Shown one piece after another: positions 8,101-16,638 of a stretch of DNA of 64,000 nt. Position 1 is the stretch's first letter, and each line of letters starts with the position of its first letter. The notes under the pieces are model-generated. The model saw only the letters and a list, made by a program, of their open reading frames with translations, did not search any database and was not told the origin of the DNA. The stretch spans positions 186,001 to 250,000 of the forward strand of contig NZ_JBHTCX010000003.1 of NCBI RefSeq assembly GCF_042666875.1, written 5' to 3'. The position numbers and the translations under genes are program-made. Source of the DNA: Brachybacterium sp042666875. GTDB taxonomy: Bacteria; Actinomycetota; Actinomycetes; Actinomycetales; Dermabacteraceae.

Positions 8101-9096
8101 CTATGAGCGGTTGCGAGTGTTGGCCCAGACGTCGGCGGCGACGGCGGCGACGATGATCACGCCCTTGATGACGTCCTGCCAGTAGGCCGGGACCAGCAGG
8201 AGGTCCAGGCCGTTGTTGATGGTCTGGATGAGCAGCAGCCCGATCGCAGTGCCCCAGATGGTGCCGCGACCGCCCATGAGGCTGGCCCCGCCGATCACCA
8301 CCGCGGCGATCGCGTCGAGCTCGTAGCCCTGCCCGAGGTTGGGCGAACCGGAGATGACACGGGAGGAGAGCATGAGCCCGGAGATCCCGGCGAGCAGACC
8401 GCTGATCGCGTAGACGCTGAAGAGGATCCCGCGCGAGCGCACCCCGGCGATCTCGGCGGCCAGCCGGTTGCCGCCGATCGCGTAGACCCGCAGGCCATAG
8501 GTGGTGCGACGCATGAGCAGGGCGAAGCCGATGATCGCTGCGATCATCAGGATCACGGGGATGGTCAGCCCGCCGATGCCCGTGTTCGCCCACATGCCGA
8601 ACGAGGCCGGGAGTCCGTTGATCGGGGCACCGCCGCCGATGACGTAGGCGACGCCGGAGGCGAGGGTGAGCATGCCGAGGGTGACGATAAAGGGCGGGAC
8701 GTTCAACCAGGCGACGACCACCCCGTTGGCGGCACCGGCCAGCAGCCCCGCGAACACGGCCGCCAGCAGCGGGAGGACCGGGTTGTCACCGAAAGCTTTC
8801 GCGGTCCAGGCGGCGGCCATGGCGCTGGCGGCGATGACGCTGCCGACGGACAGGTCGATGCCGCCGGTGAGGATCACCAAGGTCTGCCCGAGGGCGATGA
8901 GAGCGAACGGGGCCGCTGCGACGAGGATCGTCAGCAGGTTGTCCGGGGTGGCGAACCGCGCACTGCGATAAGCGAAGAACGCCACGATCCCCAGCATCAC
9001 CACGATCATGATGTGGCGGATGAGGAAGTCGCGCACGATGGTCGCCCACCTGCCGGACGGAGAGACTGAGGTCGTGGCCGCGCTGTCGTGAGTCAC
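8101..9096 (-). CDS. Sugar ABC transporter permease (RbsC type)
   Basis: 331-residue inner-membrane permease of the RbsC/AraH family with eight or more hydrophobic segments. The cytoplasmic signatures LTGGIDLSVGS and, later, GGNRLAAEIAGV and GGASLMGGRGTIWG are highly conserved in this family. Its start overlaps the stop of the ATPase gene by 4 nt (ATGA). It pairs with the RbsA-like ATPase and the RbsB-like lipoprotein to make a complete importer. Confidence 0.93.
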   Translation of the reverse strand: MTHDSAATTSVSPSGRWATIVRDFLIRHIMIVVMLGIVAFFAYRSARFATPDNLLTILVAAAPFALIALGQTLVILTGGIDLSVGSVIAASAMAAAWTAKAFGDNPVLPLLAAVFAGLLAGAANGVVVAWLNVPPFIVTLGMLTLASGVAYVIGGGAPINGLPASFGMWANTGIGGLTIPVILMIAAIIGFALLMRRTTYGLRVYAIGGNRLAAEIAGVRSRGILFSVYAISGLLAGISGLMLSSRVISGSPNLGQGYELDAIAAVVIGGASLMGGRGTIWGTAIGLLLIQTINNGLDLLLVPAYWQDVIKGVIIVAAVAADVWANTRNRS

Positions 9097-10688
9097 TGGA
9101 GGTTCTCCTGGTGGGAGGTGAGATCGGTGGAGGGTGCGCCCGAGTCCGAGGAGTCCTCGAGACCGGAGGCGAGGCGGAAGATGGTCTCCTGCACGCCGGG
9201 GGCGTCCAGCTGCTCCCGGGAGAGCTCGCCGGCCACGGCCAAGCCGCGCATGACCAGTGCGCGGTGCGAGAGCGCGAGGATCTCGGGCATGTCGCTGGAT
9301 GCCATGACGACCGCCATGCCCTGCGAGGCGAGATCGACGATGATGCGGTAGATCTCGCTGCGCGCTCCGACGTCGACTCCGCGCGTCGGCTCATCCAGCA
9401 GGAGCACATCGACCGTGCCCGTCAACCATCGGCCGAGGACGACCTTCTGCTGATTGCCGCCGGAGAGGTGCTCCATGCTCTGGCCGAGGCCCGCGGACTT
9501 CAGCCGCACCGACTGCATCGCGGATTCGATCGTGGTGCGCCGGCGGCTCTCGGAGAGCACGCCGAACCTGGAGAACGCGGCGATGCGGGGGAGGGTGGCG
9601 CTGTCGACAACGCTCATAGAGAGCACCGCGCCGGCACCCTTCCTGTCCTCAGGGACGATCGCCACGTTCCGGGCGATGGAGTGGCGCGGACTGCCGGGGC
9701 GCAGCACACGCCCGGCGATGCTCACCTGGCCGCCGGCGGGCCGACGCGACCCGTAGAGGCATTCGATCAGCTCGGTCCGGCCGGCCCCGACGAGCCCGGC
9801 CAGGCCCAGGATCTCCCCGCGACGGACCGTCACGGAAATCGGAGCGGTGTCGGGCTCCACCGCAAGGTCACGGACCTCGAGGACGGGCTCGGGCGTGTGC
9901 TCCGGGCGAGTGGGGAAGAGGTTCTCCAGCTCGCGCCCGATCATGGCGGTGACGATTTCGTCGTCGGTGATCCGCCCGATCGGGGAATCGGCGATGAGTC
10001 GGCCGTCGCGCAGCACGATCACGCGATCGGCCATGCTGCGCATCTCCTCCATCTTGTGGGTGGTGAATAGGATGGCCACGCCGCGATCGCGGCAGCTGCG
10101 CACGACCATCTCCAGTTGCGCGACCTCACGCTCGGCGATCGCACTGGTGGGCTCGTCCAGCAGCAGCACGCGGGCGCCGCGGCTGCTGGCCTTGATGATC
10201 TCGACGATCTGACGCACGCCGACGGGCAGCGGGCCCATCCGGACGGTGGGGTCGAGCTCGATCCCGAAATCTGCGAGCGCCTCCTGGGCACCGGCGATCA
10301 TAGCGCGACGGTCCAGCAGACCGAGTGCGTTGCGCTCCTCGCGGCCGATGTAGAGGTTCTCGTAGACCGTCAGCTCAGGGATCGAGGCGAGCTCCTGCGG
10401 AACGATCGCCACCCCGAGGTCGTTGGCGGCTCGGGTACTGCCCGGGGTCAGCGCCCGGCCGCGCACCGTCACGGATCCTGCGTCAGGCGTGTACTGACCG
10501 GAGGCGATCTTCATGAGCGTGGATTTGCCCGCCCCGTTCTCCCCGGCCAGCGCGGTCACGCTGCCCGGCTCAAGGTGCAGATCGATCCCCTTCAGGACCG
10601 GGATGCCACCGAAGGACATCTCGATCTCCTCGCATCGCAGCATCGCGACGCCTGCCTCGGTATCCGTCTGCGTCTGCGTCTGCGACAC
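9093..10688 (-). CDS. Sugar ABC transporter ATP-binding protein (RbsA type, two ATPase domains)
   Basis: 531-residue tandem ATPase of a ribose-type importer. First domain: Walker A GENGAGKST, degenerate signature LPVGVRQIVEI, Walker B VLLLDEPTSAI and H-loop FTTHKMEE. Second domain: degenerate Walker A GLVGAGRTEL, intact signature LSGGNQQKVVLG and Walker B VLLLDEPTRGVD. This asymmetry is normal for RbsA. I choose GTG at 10688 because AAGGAG lies 6 nt before it; an in-frame ATG at 10733 would add 15 residues without a good ribosome site. It is the first gene of the importer operon, 262 nt after the FGGY kinase gene. Confidence 0.92.
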   Translation of the reverse strand: MSQTQTQTDTEAGVAMLRCEEIEMSFGGIPVLKGIDLHLEPGSVTALAGENGAGKSTLMKIASGQYTPDAGSVTVRGRALTPGSTRAANDLGVAIVPQELASIPELTVYENLYIGREERNALGLLDRRAMIAGAQEALADFGIELDPTVRMGPLPVGVRQIVEIIKASSRGARVLLLDEPTSAIAEREVAQLEMVVRSCRDRGVAILFTTHKMEEMRSMADRVIVLRDGRLIADSPIGRITDDEIVTAMIGRELENLFPTRPEHTPEPVLEVRDLAVEPDTAPISVTVRRGEILGLAGLVGAGRTELIECLYGSRRPAGGQVSIAGRVLRPGSPRHSIARNVAIVPEDRKGAGAVLSMSVVDSATLPRIAAFSRFGVLSESRRRTTIESAMQSVRLKSAGLGQSMEHLSGGNQQKVVLGRWLTGTVDVLLLDEPTRGVDVGARSEIYRIIVDLASQGMAVVMASSDMPEILALSHRALVMRGLAVAGELSREQLDAPGVQETIFRLASGLEDSSDSGAPSTDLTSHQENLQ

Positions 10689-10767
10689 GCTCAGCTCCTT
10701 CGCTCGAGGCCGCACCGGTTGCGACGAGTTCACCGTAGGACCGGCCGATCACAGCCTGCAAGCACCT

Positions 10768-10783
10768 CTGCTCACATGAGCAG
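10768..10783. promoter_or_regulatory. Inverted repeat upstream of the importer operon (candidate SorC site)
   Basis: CTGCTCA-CA-TGAGCAG is a perfect 7-bp inverted repeat 80 nt upstream of the RbsA-like start. The core arms GCTCA/TGAGC recur as the outer arms of a larger dyad just upstream of the SorC-type regulator gene (13351-13382). Shared arms at the two promoters of one pathway support a common operator; binding is not shown. Confidence 0.5.
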
Positions 10784-10950
10784 AATGGACGGACGTACCC
10801 GAGGGCGCTCAAGCGAGCAGGAGGTGGTCGCCGCCCCGGGCCGTGCCCGGCTGCGGCGGGAACCGCAGGAACCCTGTTCGGATCGCCGCCGGGCTCAGGC
10901 AGGGTCCGCAGCGCGCCCTGTTCGGACGGCCGTCGGAGGGTCCGTCTGGC

Positions 10951-12366
10951 TCAGCTGGAGTTCGCGGCGGGCCCGGCCGGGCGCCCGAGCCCGGCGGCTC
11001 GGTGCGCGGCCCGGACGTCGACGGCCCAGGCCCCGCTGCTCTCGCTGGGGTGATGCGGCGAGAGACCGAGGGGCCAGCGCGGCAGCGTGCCGGTCAGCAC
11101 CCACGCCGCCTGCCGGGCCGCTCCGAACGCGGCATGCTCTCGCTCGGGAGCCGTATGGATCGTCCGCCCTGTCAGGTCGACGAGCGCCTGTCGCAGAGCC
11201 CGCGATTTCGCCCCGCCGCCGACAAGGAGGATCCGCCGCGGCTCGCCGGCAACCCGCGAGAGGGCGTCGGCGGCATCGGCGATCGCGCAGGCCAGGCCGA
11301 GCACGGCGGCTCGGGCGATCATCTCCGGTGTGAGAGCCGGGCGGGAGAGTCCGAGCAGCGCGCCGTGCCTTTCCTCCCGCGGAGGGTTTCGCTCGCCATC
11401 GAGGTAGGGCAACATCACGGCACCCCCGGCCGTCGGCTCGGCGCGAGCTGCCAACTTGTCCAGCCGGACCGGGGTGATACCGAGCATGCTCGCCGTCGCG
11501 ACCAGGACCCGGGCACCGTTGAGCATCGCGATGATGGGGATGGCGCCGGAGCGCGCATCGGCCATGGTGTCGACCCGGCCGGTCGGGTCGAGGACCGGGC
11601 CGGTGGTGCGCATCGAGACGGTCGCGCTCGTCCCCACGGAGATGACCATGTCCCCGACATCGGTCGCCAGCGCCAGGTGCGTTGCGGCGTTGTCGCCGCA
11701 TCCGGCCCCGATGAGCAGCCCCTGGGCGCTCGCCCCGGCGGGGGCGTCCGGGGGAAGCACTTCCGGGGTGAGCACCGCCCTGCCGAAGCTGTGCCGGAGG
11801 AGGTCGTCGTCATAGTCGCCGCCGGCAATGGACCAGTATCCGGTGGAGGAAGCGTCCGAGCGGTCCGTCGAGGGCTGCGCCACCCTGCCGAGCAACGACC
11901 AGGTCAGCCAGTCGTGCGGGAGCAGCACGGTCTCCACCTGCGCGGCGGTCTCCGGCTCGTGCTCGCGCAACCAGCGCAGCTTGCTCACCGGATGCGCGGA
12001 GTCCGGCAGCAGACCGGGCGAGCGCAGCCAGCGGTCCGGACCCAGCTCCCGGACGAGATCGGCGCCGGAGGCCATGGCGCGCAGGTCGTTCCACAAGATC
12101 GCCGGCCGCAGCACCTCGTTCCGGCGGTCGAGGAGGATAGTGGTGTGCTGCTGGGACGTGATGCTGAGGGCGCGCGCCCCGGTGATCGAACGGCCCCCTG
12201 CCTCCCCGAGCGCTTCCCACCACCGCTGCGGCCACACCTCGGAGACCTCCGGGTGACGCGCCGCGGCGGAATGGACGAGCTCGCCGCTGCCCGCATCCAC
12301 GACCACCACCTTGGTGCTCTGGGTCGAGGAGTCCACTCCGGCGACGCGACGGGAGCCCATACTCAC
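10951..12366 (-). CDS. FGGY-family carbohydrate kinase (xylulokinase-like)
   Basis: 471-residue sugar or polyol kinase. Visible are the N-terminal phosphate loop GVDSSTQSTKVVVVD (10-24), the region RPAILWNDLRA (88-98), HDWLTWSLLG (151-160), the catalytic Asp225 in AGCGDNAA, and the C-terminal adenosine motif GGGAKSRALRQAL. Length fits xylulokinase/erythritol-kinase relatives (about 480-510). The start is GTG at 12366, overlapping the SorC stop as GTGA. It is cotranscribed with the regulator and followed by the importer operon. Substrate could be a pentulose, a tetritol or another polyol; the sequence does not decide. Confidence 0.9.
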   Translation of the reverse strand: MSMGSRRVAGVDSSTQSTKVVVVDAGSGELVHSAAARHPEVSEVWPQRWWEALGEAGGRSITGARALSITSQQHTTILLDRRNEVLRPAILWNDLRAMASGADLVRELGPDRWLRSPGLLPDSAHPVSKLRWLREHEPETAAQVETVLLPHDWLTWSLLGRVAQPSTDRSDASSTGYWSIAGGDYDDDLLRHSFGRAVLTPEVLPPDAPAGASAQGLLIGAGCGDNAATHLALATDVGDMVISVGTSATVSMRTTGPVLDPTGRVDTMADARSGAIPIIAMLNGARVLVATASMLGITPVRLDKLAARAEPTAGGAVMLPYLDGERNPPREERHGALLGLSRPALTPEMIARAAVLGLACAIADAADALSRVAGEPRRILLVGGGAKSRALRQALVDLTGRTIHTAPEREHAAFGAARQAAWVLTGTLPRWPLGLSPHHPSESSGAWAVDVRAAHRAAGLGRPAGPAANSS

Positions 12367-13298
12367 CCCGCCAGCAGGCGGCCTGCCGTGAAGGCGTCTG
12401 TCACGATCCCCGTGAGCAGCCCCGAGGCAAGCACGGCGCGGATGGCCCTCGTCTTCGACGGTCCGCCGGCCACGCCGATCCGGGAGCGGACCGCCCGCAG
12501 CTGGTCCTCGCGGATCGCGATGCAGCGGTCATCGAGATCGTGGACCGCCTGCCCCTTGTCGGTGAGCGCGGTCGCTGCGATCTCGGCGACGACCCCCTGG
12601 CGCAGCAACCGCGCTCGATCCTCGTCGGCGATCGCCGGGTTGACCATCATCAGGGAGTTCGGCGGGGCCCACGAGCCGATGGCGCACAGCGCCACGGTCA
12701 CCTCGTCGAACATCTCCACGGCCGAGCGGATCCCCGGCTGGCGCAGCACGCCGCGGGCGGTCTGGGCATCGCTCATGACCATGGAGGCGTAGATCGGCCA
12801 GGGCTGGACATCGGGAAGGTTCGCCAGACGGCGGATCACTTCCAGCCCGCTCTCCTGGATGGGGCCGGCGACGCCGGCGAGCTGGACCACCGCCCGGCAG
12901 GGCAGGCTGCTCACCTGGCGCGCCATGACGTTCAGGGTGCGGCCCGAGGTGAGCCCGAGGATGTCCTCCGGACCGACGAGATCGTCGATCAGATCGGCTG
13001 CGAACGTGCCGAGTGACATCTGGGCCTCCGCGTCGGTATCCACCGGGAGCTCGACGGCAATCGCGTGCTGAAGGCCGTACCGCTGCTTGAGCTGCATCGA
13101 CAGATCGAGGTCCACACCCGGGGTGCTGACGATCTCGAAGCGGATGATCCCGCGGGCGACGGCCTCCTCGAGCATCCTCCCGACCTTGAAGCGGCTCAGC
13201 CCGGTCTCCTCGGCGATCTTCACCCGGGACTTCCCCTGGACGTAGTGCTCCCGCGCGGCGTGCGCCAGCTGCACGTTCGAGAGCGGCCCGATGTCCAC
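12363..13298 (-). CDS. SorC/DeoR-type sugar-binding transcriptional regulator
   Basis: 311-residue regulator of the SorC family. The N-terminal HTH is VKIAEETGLSRFKVGRMLEE (about residues 22-41), followed from about 55 by the large sugar-phosphate-binding domain with DIMGL-like segment EDILGLTSGRTLNVM, VQLAGVAG and VGVAGGPSKTRAIRAVL near the C-terminus. In this family a phosphorylated pathway intermediate usually relieves repression, consistent with a kinase encoded directly after it (4-nt GTGA overlap). Likely regulates itself and the importer operon through the dyads at 13351 and 10768. Confidence 0.9.
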   Translation of the reverse strand: MDIGPLSNVQLAHAAREHYVQGKSRVKIAEETGLSRFKVGRMLEEAVARGIIRFEIVSTPGVDLDLSMQLKQRYGLQHAIAVELPVDTDAEAQMSLGTFAADLIDDLVGPEDILGLTSGRTLNVMARQVSSLPCRAVVQLAGVAGPIQESGLEVIRRLANLPDVQPWPIYASMVMSDAQTARGVLRQPGIRSAVEMFDEVTVALCAIGSWAPPNSLMMVNPAIADEDRARLLRQGVVAEIAATALTDKGQAVHDLDDRCIAIREDQLRAVRSRIGVAGGPSKTRAIRAVLASGLLTGIVTDAFTAGRLLAG

Positions 13299-13350
13299 GA
13301 TCGTCTCCTTCGACCCCGAGTATTCGCGAGGTACGACGGTCCTCGGGGAT

Positions 13351-13382
13351 GCTCACAGTAGCACTGGAGTGCACCTATGAGC
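13351..13382. promoter_or_regulatory. Nested 32-bp dyad upstream of sorC-like gene (candidate operator)
   Basis: Outer arms GCTCA (13351-13355) and TGAGC (13378-13382) and inner arms GCACT/AGTGC (13361-13372) share exactly the same centre. The site begins 53 nt upstream of the regulator's start. Two stacked dyads suit a tetrameric SorC protein. Outer arms match the repeat upstream of the RbsA-like gene. Confidence 0.55.
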
Positions 13383-13429
13383 GGGCTTGGGGTGCGCATC
13401 GGCGCCTACCGAGCCGCGTGAGCGGCGCT

Positions 13430-13754
13430 GCATGGTCTGCCTCCGACAGACCAGCACCGCGACCAACGGGCTGGCCGGTCAGCGGCCGACGCCCGATGCG
13501 ATTCCCGTCCGAGGCGAAGAACTACATGTACAGCTCGCCGGCGCATTCGAGGGCAGTCTCGCCGGCGAAGGCGATGGACCATGAGGCTTCGAAGCCGGCG
13601 ACCACCCTTCACGGGTGTCGAGTGACAGACTTTGCGACGCGGTGGCGCGTTGCGGCCTCGAGTTGCCAGTCGGTTCGGCGCACCCGTTCAGCAAAGTGCC
13701 GGCGGCGACCGCGCCGCTCATCACGCAGAAACCCCGTCGGGTTGTCACGGCCAT
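13430..13754 (-). pseudogene. Remnant of a glucose/sorbosone dehydrogenase-like lipoprotein gene
   Basis: A shattered relative of the intact gene at 3015-4094, in the same orientation. It begins MAVTTRRGF with a lipobox-like LLNGC, then changes frame. The next part reads FEASWSIAFAGETAL, matching LEAPWSITFAGETAL of the intact gene, then jumps over about 50 codons to AGELYMY, hits an in-frame TAG, and continues as FFASDGNRIGRRPLTG (intact: FTASDGNRIERRPLAG). Upstream DNA also resembles the intact gene's leader (cacggtagaccgtg against cacggtagatcgtg). Frameshift, internal deletion and stop codon make it non-functional. Confidence 0.85.
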
Positions 13755-14054
13755 GACCCCTTCCGCTCGAAGCGAGCGTGCAGCCCTCACGGTAGACCGT
13801 GTCCGTGTCCCGTGAACGGGGTCAGCCGCCTCGCTCTGGACCTCTCATGACACGTCAAAGAAGCGCAGTCCTATACCCGAAGTGAATTCACAAGCCAACG
13901 ACTATTGACCGAAGCGGCGCTCACCGTCGGCCTGGGACCCGGGACCATTCCTCCAGCATTCGGCCGCCCTCAACTTCGTCAGCAAGACTGCAACCAGCGT
14001 AAACACGCTGTGTGAATCGCCTGTTGGGCCTGCCCGCAAGTCGTTGACAGTTGA

Positions 14055-14960
14055 TCAAGCTGCTTGAGCCTGATCTGCGTGTACTTCGGTCTCGGCCTGG
14101 TCGCGCTTGATGGCATTCTCGAACGCGACCGGGCTGGTGTAGTCGAGGCTGGAGTGCAGCCGGCGACGGTTGAAGACGATCTCGATCCAGCGAGCGACCT
14201 CGCGACGCGCTTCGGCCCGGGTCGGCCAAGAGCGCCGGTCGTAGAACTCAGTCTTCAGCGTGGCCCAGAACGACTCGGCCATCGCGTTATCCCAGCACAC
14301 CCCGGTCCGTCCCATGGACTGGCGGATCCCCAGCTCCTCGCGGGTCTCGAACAGGGTCTTTGACGTGTACTGGGTGCCGCGATCAGCGTGAAACACAAGG
14401 TCATCTGGGACATCCCTACGCAGGGTTCGTGCCATCCGCAGCGCGCGGTCAACGAGACCGGCGTCCTGACACTCGTCCATTGCCCAGCCCAGCACGCGCC
14501 GGGAGTGCCCGTCACGGACCGCGGCGAGGTAGAGCCAGCCCTCGCCGGTTCGCAGATACGTGATGTCGCTGATCCAGATGGCATCGAGGCGTCCCTGGTC
14601 CCATCGCCGCTGGGCGTGATCCGCGAAGCCTCGGGCGGCGGGATCTTGGATCGTCGTCACCGGGGTGAACATGCTCGGGCTGATGCCCTCCGTTCCCTGA
14701 CGACGCATGGACGCGGCGACCGTCTTCCGGTCGACCACCACGCCCTTGGCGGCGAGCTCACGGGTGATCCGCGGGGCCCCGTAGACATCGTCGGAGGCCC
14801 GGAACTGCGCGCGCACGGCCTGATCGATCACCGTCCGCCGCTGAGCCCTCGACCCGGGGTCATGCTGGCGACGGCGCTGCCAGGCGTAGTAGCCCTGCCG
14901 AGTCACACCCAGAAGCCGCGCCATGCGGGTGATCTCGAAGTTCGCCTTCTCCGCGTCCAT
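14055..14960 (-). CDS. IS3-family transposase OrfB (DDE integrase domain)
   Basis: 301-residue catalytic part of the transposase. HTH_21 segment ITRMARLLGVTRQGYYAW near the start, then the rve-type core with DAIWISDITYL (first Asp), VFHADRGTQYTS (second Asp) and DNAMAESFWATLKTEF (Glu), and the C-terminal RRRLHSSLDYTSPVAFE. All three catalytic acidic residues are present. The ATG overlaps the orfA stop (TGATG). The same frame stays open upstream through SSRLLRVEATSAERFEL, so a -1 slip from orfA would make the usual OrfAB fusion. Confidence 0.93.
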   Translation of the reverse strand: MDAEKANFEITRMARLLGVTRQGYYAWQRRRQHDPGSRAQRRTVIDQAVRAQFRASDDVYGAPRITRELAAKGVVVDRKTVAASMRRQGTEGISPSMFTPVTTIQDPAARGFADHAQRRWDQGRLDAIWISDITYLRTGEGWLYLAAVRDGHSRRVLGWAMDECQDAGLVDRALRMARTLRRDVPDDLVFHADRGTQYTSKTLFETREELGIRQSMGRTGVCWDNAMAESFWATLKTEFYDRRSWPTRAEARREVARWIEIVFNRRRLHSSLDYTSPVAFENAIKRDQAETEVHADQAQAA

Positions 14961-15274
14961 CAGCTCGAACCGTTCCGCCGAGGTGGCTTCGACGCGAAGA
15001 AGGCGGCTGCTTTTCCCAGGAACTCATTGTCCGTCTCCAGCTCATGGACCCGCCGCCGCAGACGCTTCAACTCTTCCCGCTCGCCGGCCGCCAACGGCAC
15101 TTCCGGGCCCGGAGCCGGGCCCCGGCGCTCGCGTTCTTGCTGGACCCAGCGACCCAGCAACTGCGCACCCACGTCGATCTCCTCGGCCACATGCGCGATC
15201 GGCCGGTCCGTATCCAGCACCAGAGCTGCTGCCTCTCGGCGGTACTCCGGCGTGTACCTCTTCCGCTTGCTCAT
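14960..15274 (-). CDS. IS3-family transposase OrfA
   Basis: 104-residue HTH protein starting MSKRKRYTPEYRREA, with the helix-turn-helix around RPIAHVAEEIDVGAQLLGRW and a leucine-rich coil EELKRLRRRVHELETDNEFL. The segment GGGAAAAGC in the codons for L-G-K is a plausible -1 slippage site leading into orfB. An ATG at 15301 in the same frame is less likely because it lies close to the element's end. Confidence 0.9.
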   Translation of the reverse strand: MSKRKRYTPEYRREAAALVLDTDRPIAHVAEEIDVGAQLLGRWVQQERERRGPAPGPEVPLAAGEREELKRLRRRVHELETDNEFLGKAAAFFASKPPRRNGSS

Positions 15275-15578
15275 CACGACAACCATCCCGCAGGCCAGCA
15301 CGACCCGCTATCTCAGGCGTCAACATCAGAAGGGTAAGCCCATGTCCATCCGCCAATATTTAGTGGCGCCGCACGTATCGGAAAGCTATCTCGCGCGTTA
15401 TTCCCAGCTTTGGCTAGAGCTGTTGGCGACGGCAGGGCACGAACGACTGCAAATATTGAAAGAGTGGCCTACAACTACTCACCCGGAGCACATACCGGCC
15501 GCGTCCCCGCACCACCGCGCCACTACACTCATCCAAAGTTCCGCCCCCATCCCTCTCCCTCGGCAGGAGGCCGCGCCC

Positions 15579-16313
15579 ATGGCGACATCGAAGTTGCTCA
15601 CGGGCGTGACCACGCCCCCTGCCCTGTCCACGCTGATTGCTGATCGCCTCCGCGAGATGATCACCAGCGGCCACCTGGCCCCGGGTGAACGCCTGAAGGA
15701 GACGGAGCTGGCGGAGTCGATGTCCGTCAGCCGTGGCCCGGTGCGTGAGGCGATCTCGTTGCTGGACCGTGAAGGTCTGGTCGAGTCGCAGCGCCACCGC
15801 GGGGCCCGGGTGATCACGCTGGGTTACGACGACATCGAAGAGATCTATTCGATGCGCCTGGCGATCGAGCGACTGGCGATGGAGCGCTGCGCCGAACGGA
15901 TCGACGAGCACGTCCTGGCCCGGTTCGACGAGGTGATCGCCCAGATGCGCAAGATCTCGCTGGACGAGCCGGGCGATGAGCACGTTCGTCTGGACCTCGA
16001 GTTCCACGACCTGGTCTACGAGACGGCCGACCACTCGCGGCTGCAGTGGACCTGGAACACGTTGCGCAGCCAAGTCGCGATGTTCCTCAACGCCCGCACC
16101 GACCGATCCGAGTTTCGCTCCAAGCTCCATCAGGAGCACCAGGAGATGCGCGACGATCTCGCCTCGGGAGACCAGGCCGCAGCGGTGCGCTCGATCGAGA
16201 AGCACATCGGCTGGACGCTCCGCCAGATCCGCAAGGTGCGCGCGCTCGAGAACGGGCCGGACAAGGCCGGCCCTCTGTCGGGTCCCGGCCCGGAAGGCAA
16301 GACCGGGCTCTGA
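15579..16313 (+). CDS. GntR-family regulator with FCD ligand domain
   Basis: 244-residue regulator. The winged helix includes LIADRLREMITSGHLAPGERL and VSRGPVREAISLLDREGLV (about residues 19-65); the all-helical FCD domain follows with EEIYSMRLAIERLAMERC, a D-x3-H-like metal site in LDLEFHDLVYE and a final HIGWTLRQIR. AGGAGG precedes the ATG at 15579; the long open frame upstream of it is non-coding. It stands 325 nt before the GH39 operon in the same direction and probably controls that operon through the dyad at 16388. Confidence 0.9.
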   Translation: MATSKLLTGVTTPPALSTLIADRLREMITSGHLAPGERLKETELAESMSVSRGPVREAISLLDREGLVESQRHRGARVITLGYDDIEEIYSMRLAIERLAMERCAERIDEHVLARFDEVIAQMRKISLDEPGDEHVRLDLEFHDLVYETADHSRLQWTWNTLRSQVAMFLNARTDRSEFRSKLHQEHQEMRDDLASGDQAAAVRSIEKHIGWTLRQIRKVRALENGPDKAGPLSGPGPEGKTGL

Positions 16314-16387
16314 CCAGGCCCAACACTGGGCCGGCCCTCACCGAACACTCCACCGGGTCGAAGAATGGCCAAAGTAGTCGGCGTAGA

Positions 16388-16420
16388 TTGTTGACAACTT
16401 GCAATCTGCAATTCTAGTGT
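16388..16420 (+). promoter_or_regulatory. Candidate promoter with FCD-GntR-type operator upstream of the GH39 operon
   Basis: TTGTTGACAA (16388-16397) fits the TNGT-n-ACNA pattern bound by many FCD-type GntR regulators and lies inside a wider dyad AGATTG...CAATCT (16386-16407). A -35 like TTGACA (16391-16396) overlaps it, with TAGTGT 18 nt further (16415-16420) as a weak -10. A repressor here would block polymerase directly. The rest of the 325-nt gap (16314-16638) shows no gene. Confidence 0.5.
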
Positions 16421-16638
16421 GGCGGCACAGTGAGAAGCCCACCCGGCTCCCCTCACCGCGCGGTGGCACAGCAGCCACTGCCTGCATGCAGCGACCACTG
16501 GCGCCGAGCCGATCCGCTCCCCGCCGAAGCGCAGCACCATCACCACCCCTGCTTCCACCCTCAGCCGAGCATTGCTGCTCGGCGACAGCCGATCCTCCAG
16601 TTCCAGCTCCACCGTGAGCCCTGAAAGGCAGTGACCGC

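Larger units (their letters stand above)
14013..15315 (-). mobile_element. IS3-family insertion sequence (about 1.3 kb)
   Basis: Contains overlapping orfA and orfB transposase genes in the IS3 arrangement. Ends are set provisionally at TGAATC (14013) and the complement TGAGAT (15315); inside them TGTTGGGCCTGC on the left and TGCTGGCCTGC (complement) on the right give a weak inverted similarity. No clear target-site duplication was found, so the exact ends are uncertain. Total length suits the family. Confidence 0.75.

Noticed and set aside
10843..12792. 649-codon plus-strand frame opposite the FGGY kinase and SorC genes
   Set aside because: Shadow of two genes with clear motifs on the minus strand.
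14388..15578. Long N-terminal extension of the GntR regulator
   Set aside because: The frame runs antisense through the IS3 element; AGGAGG before ATG 15579 marks the real start.
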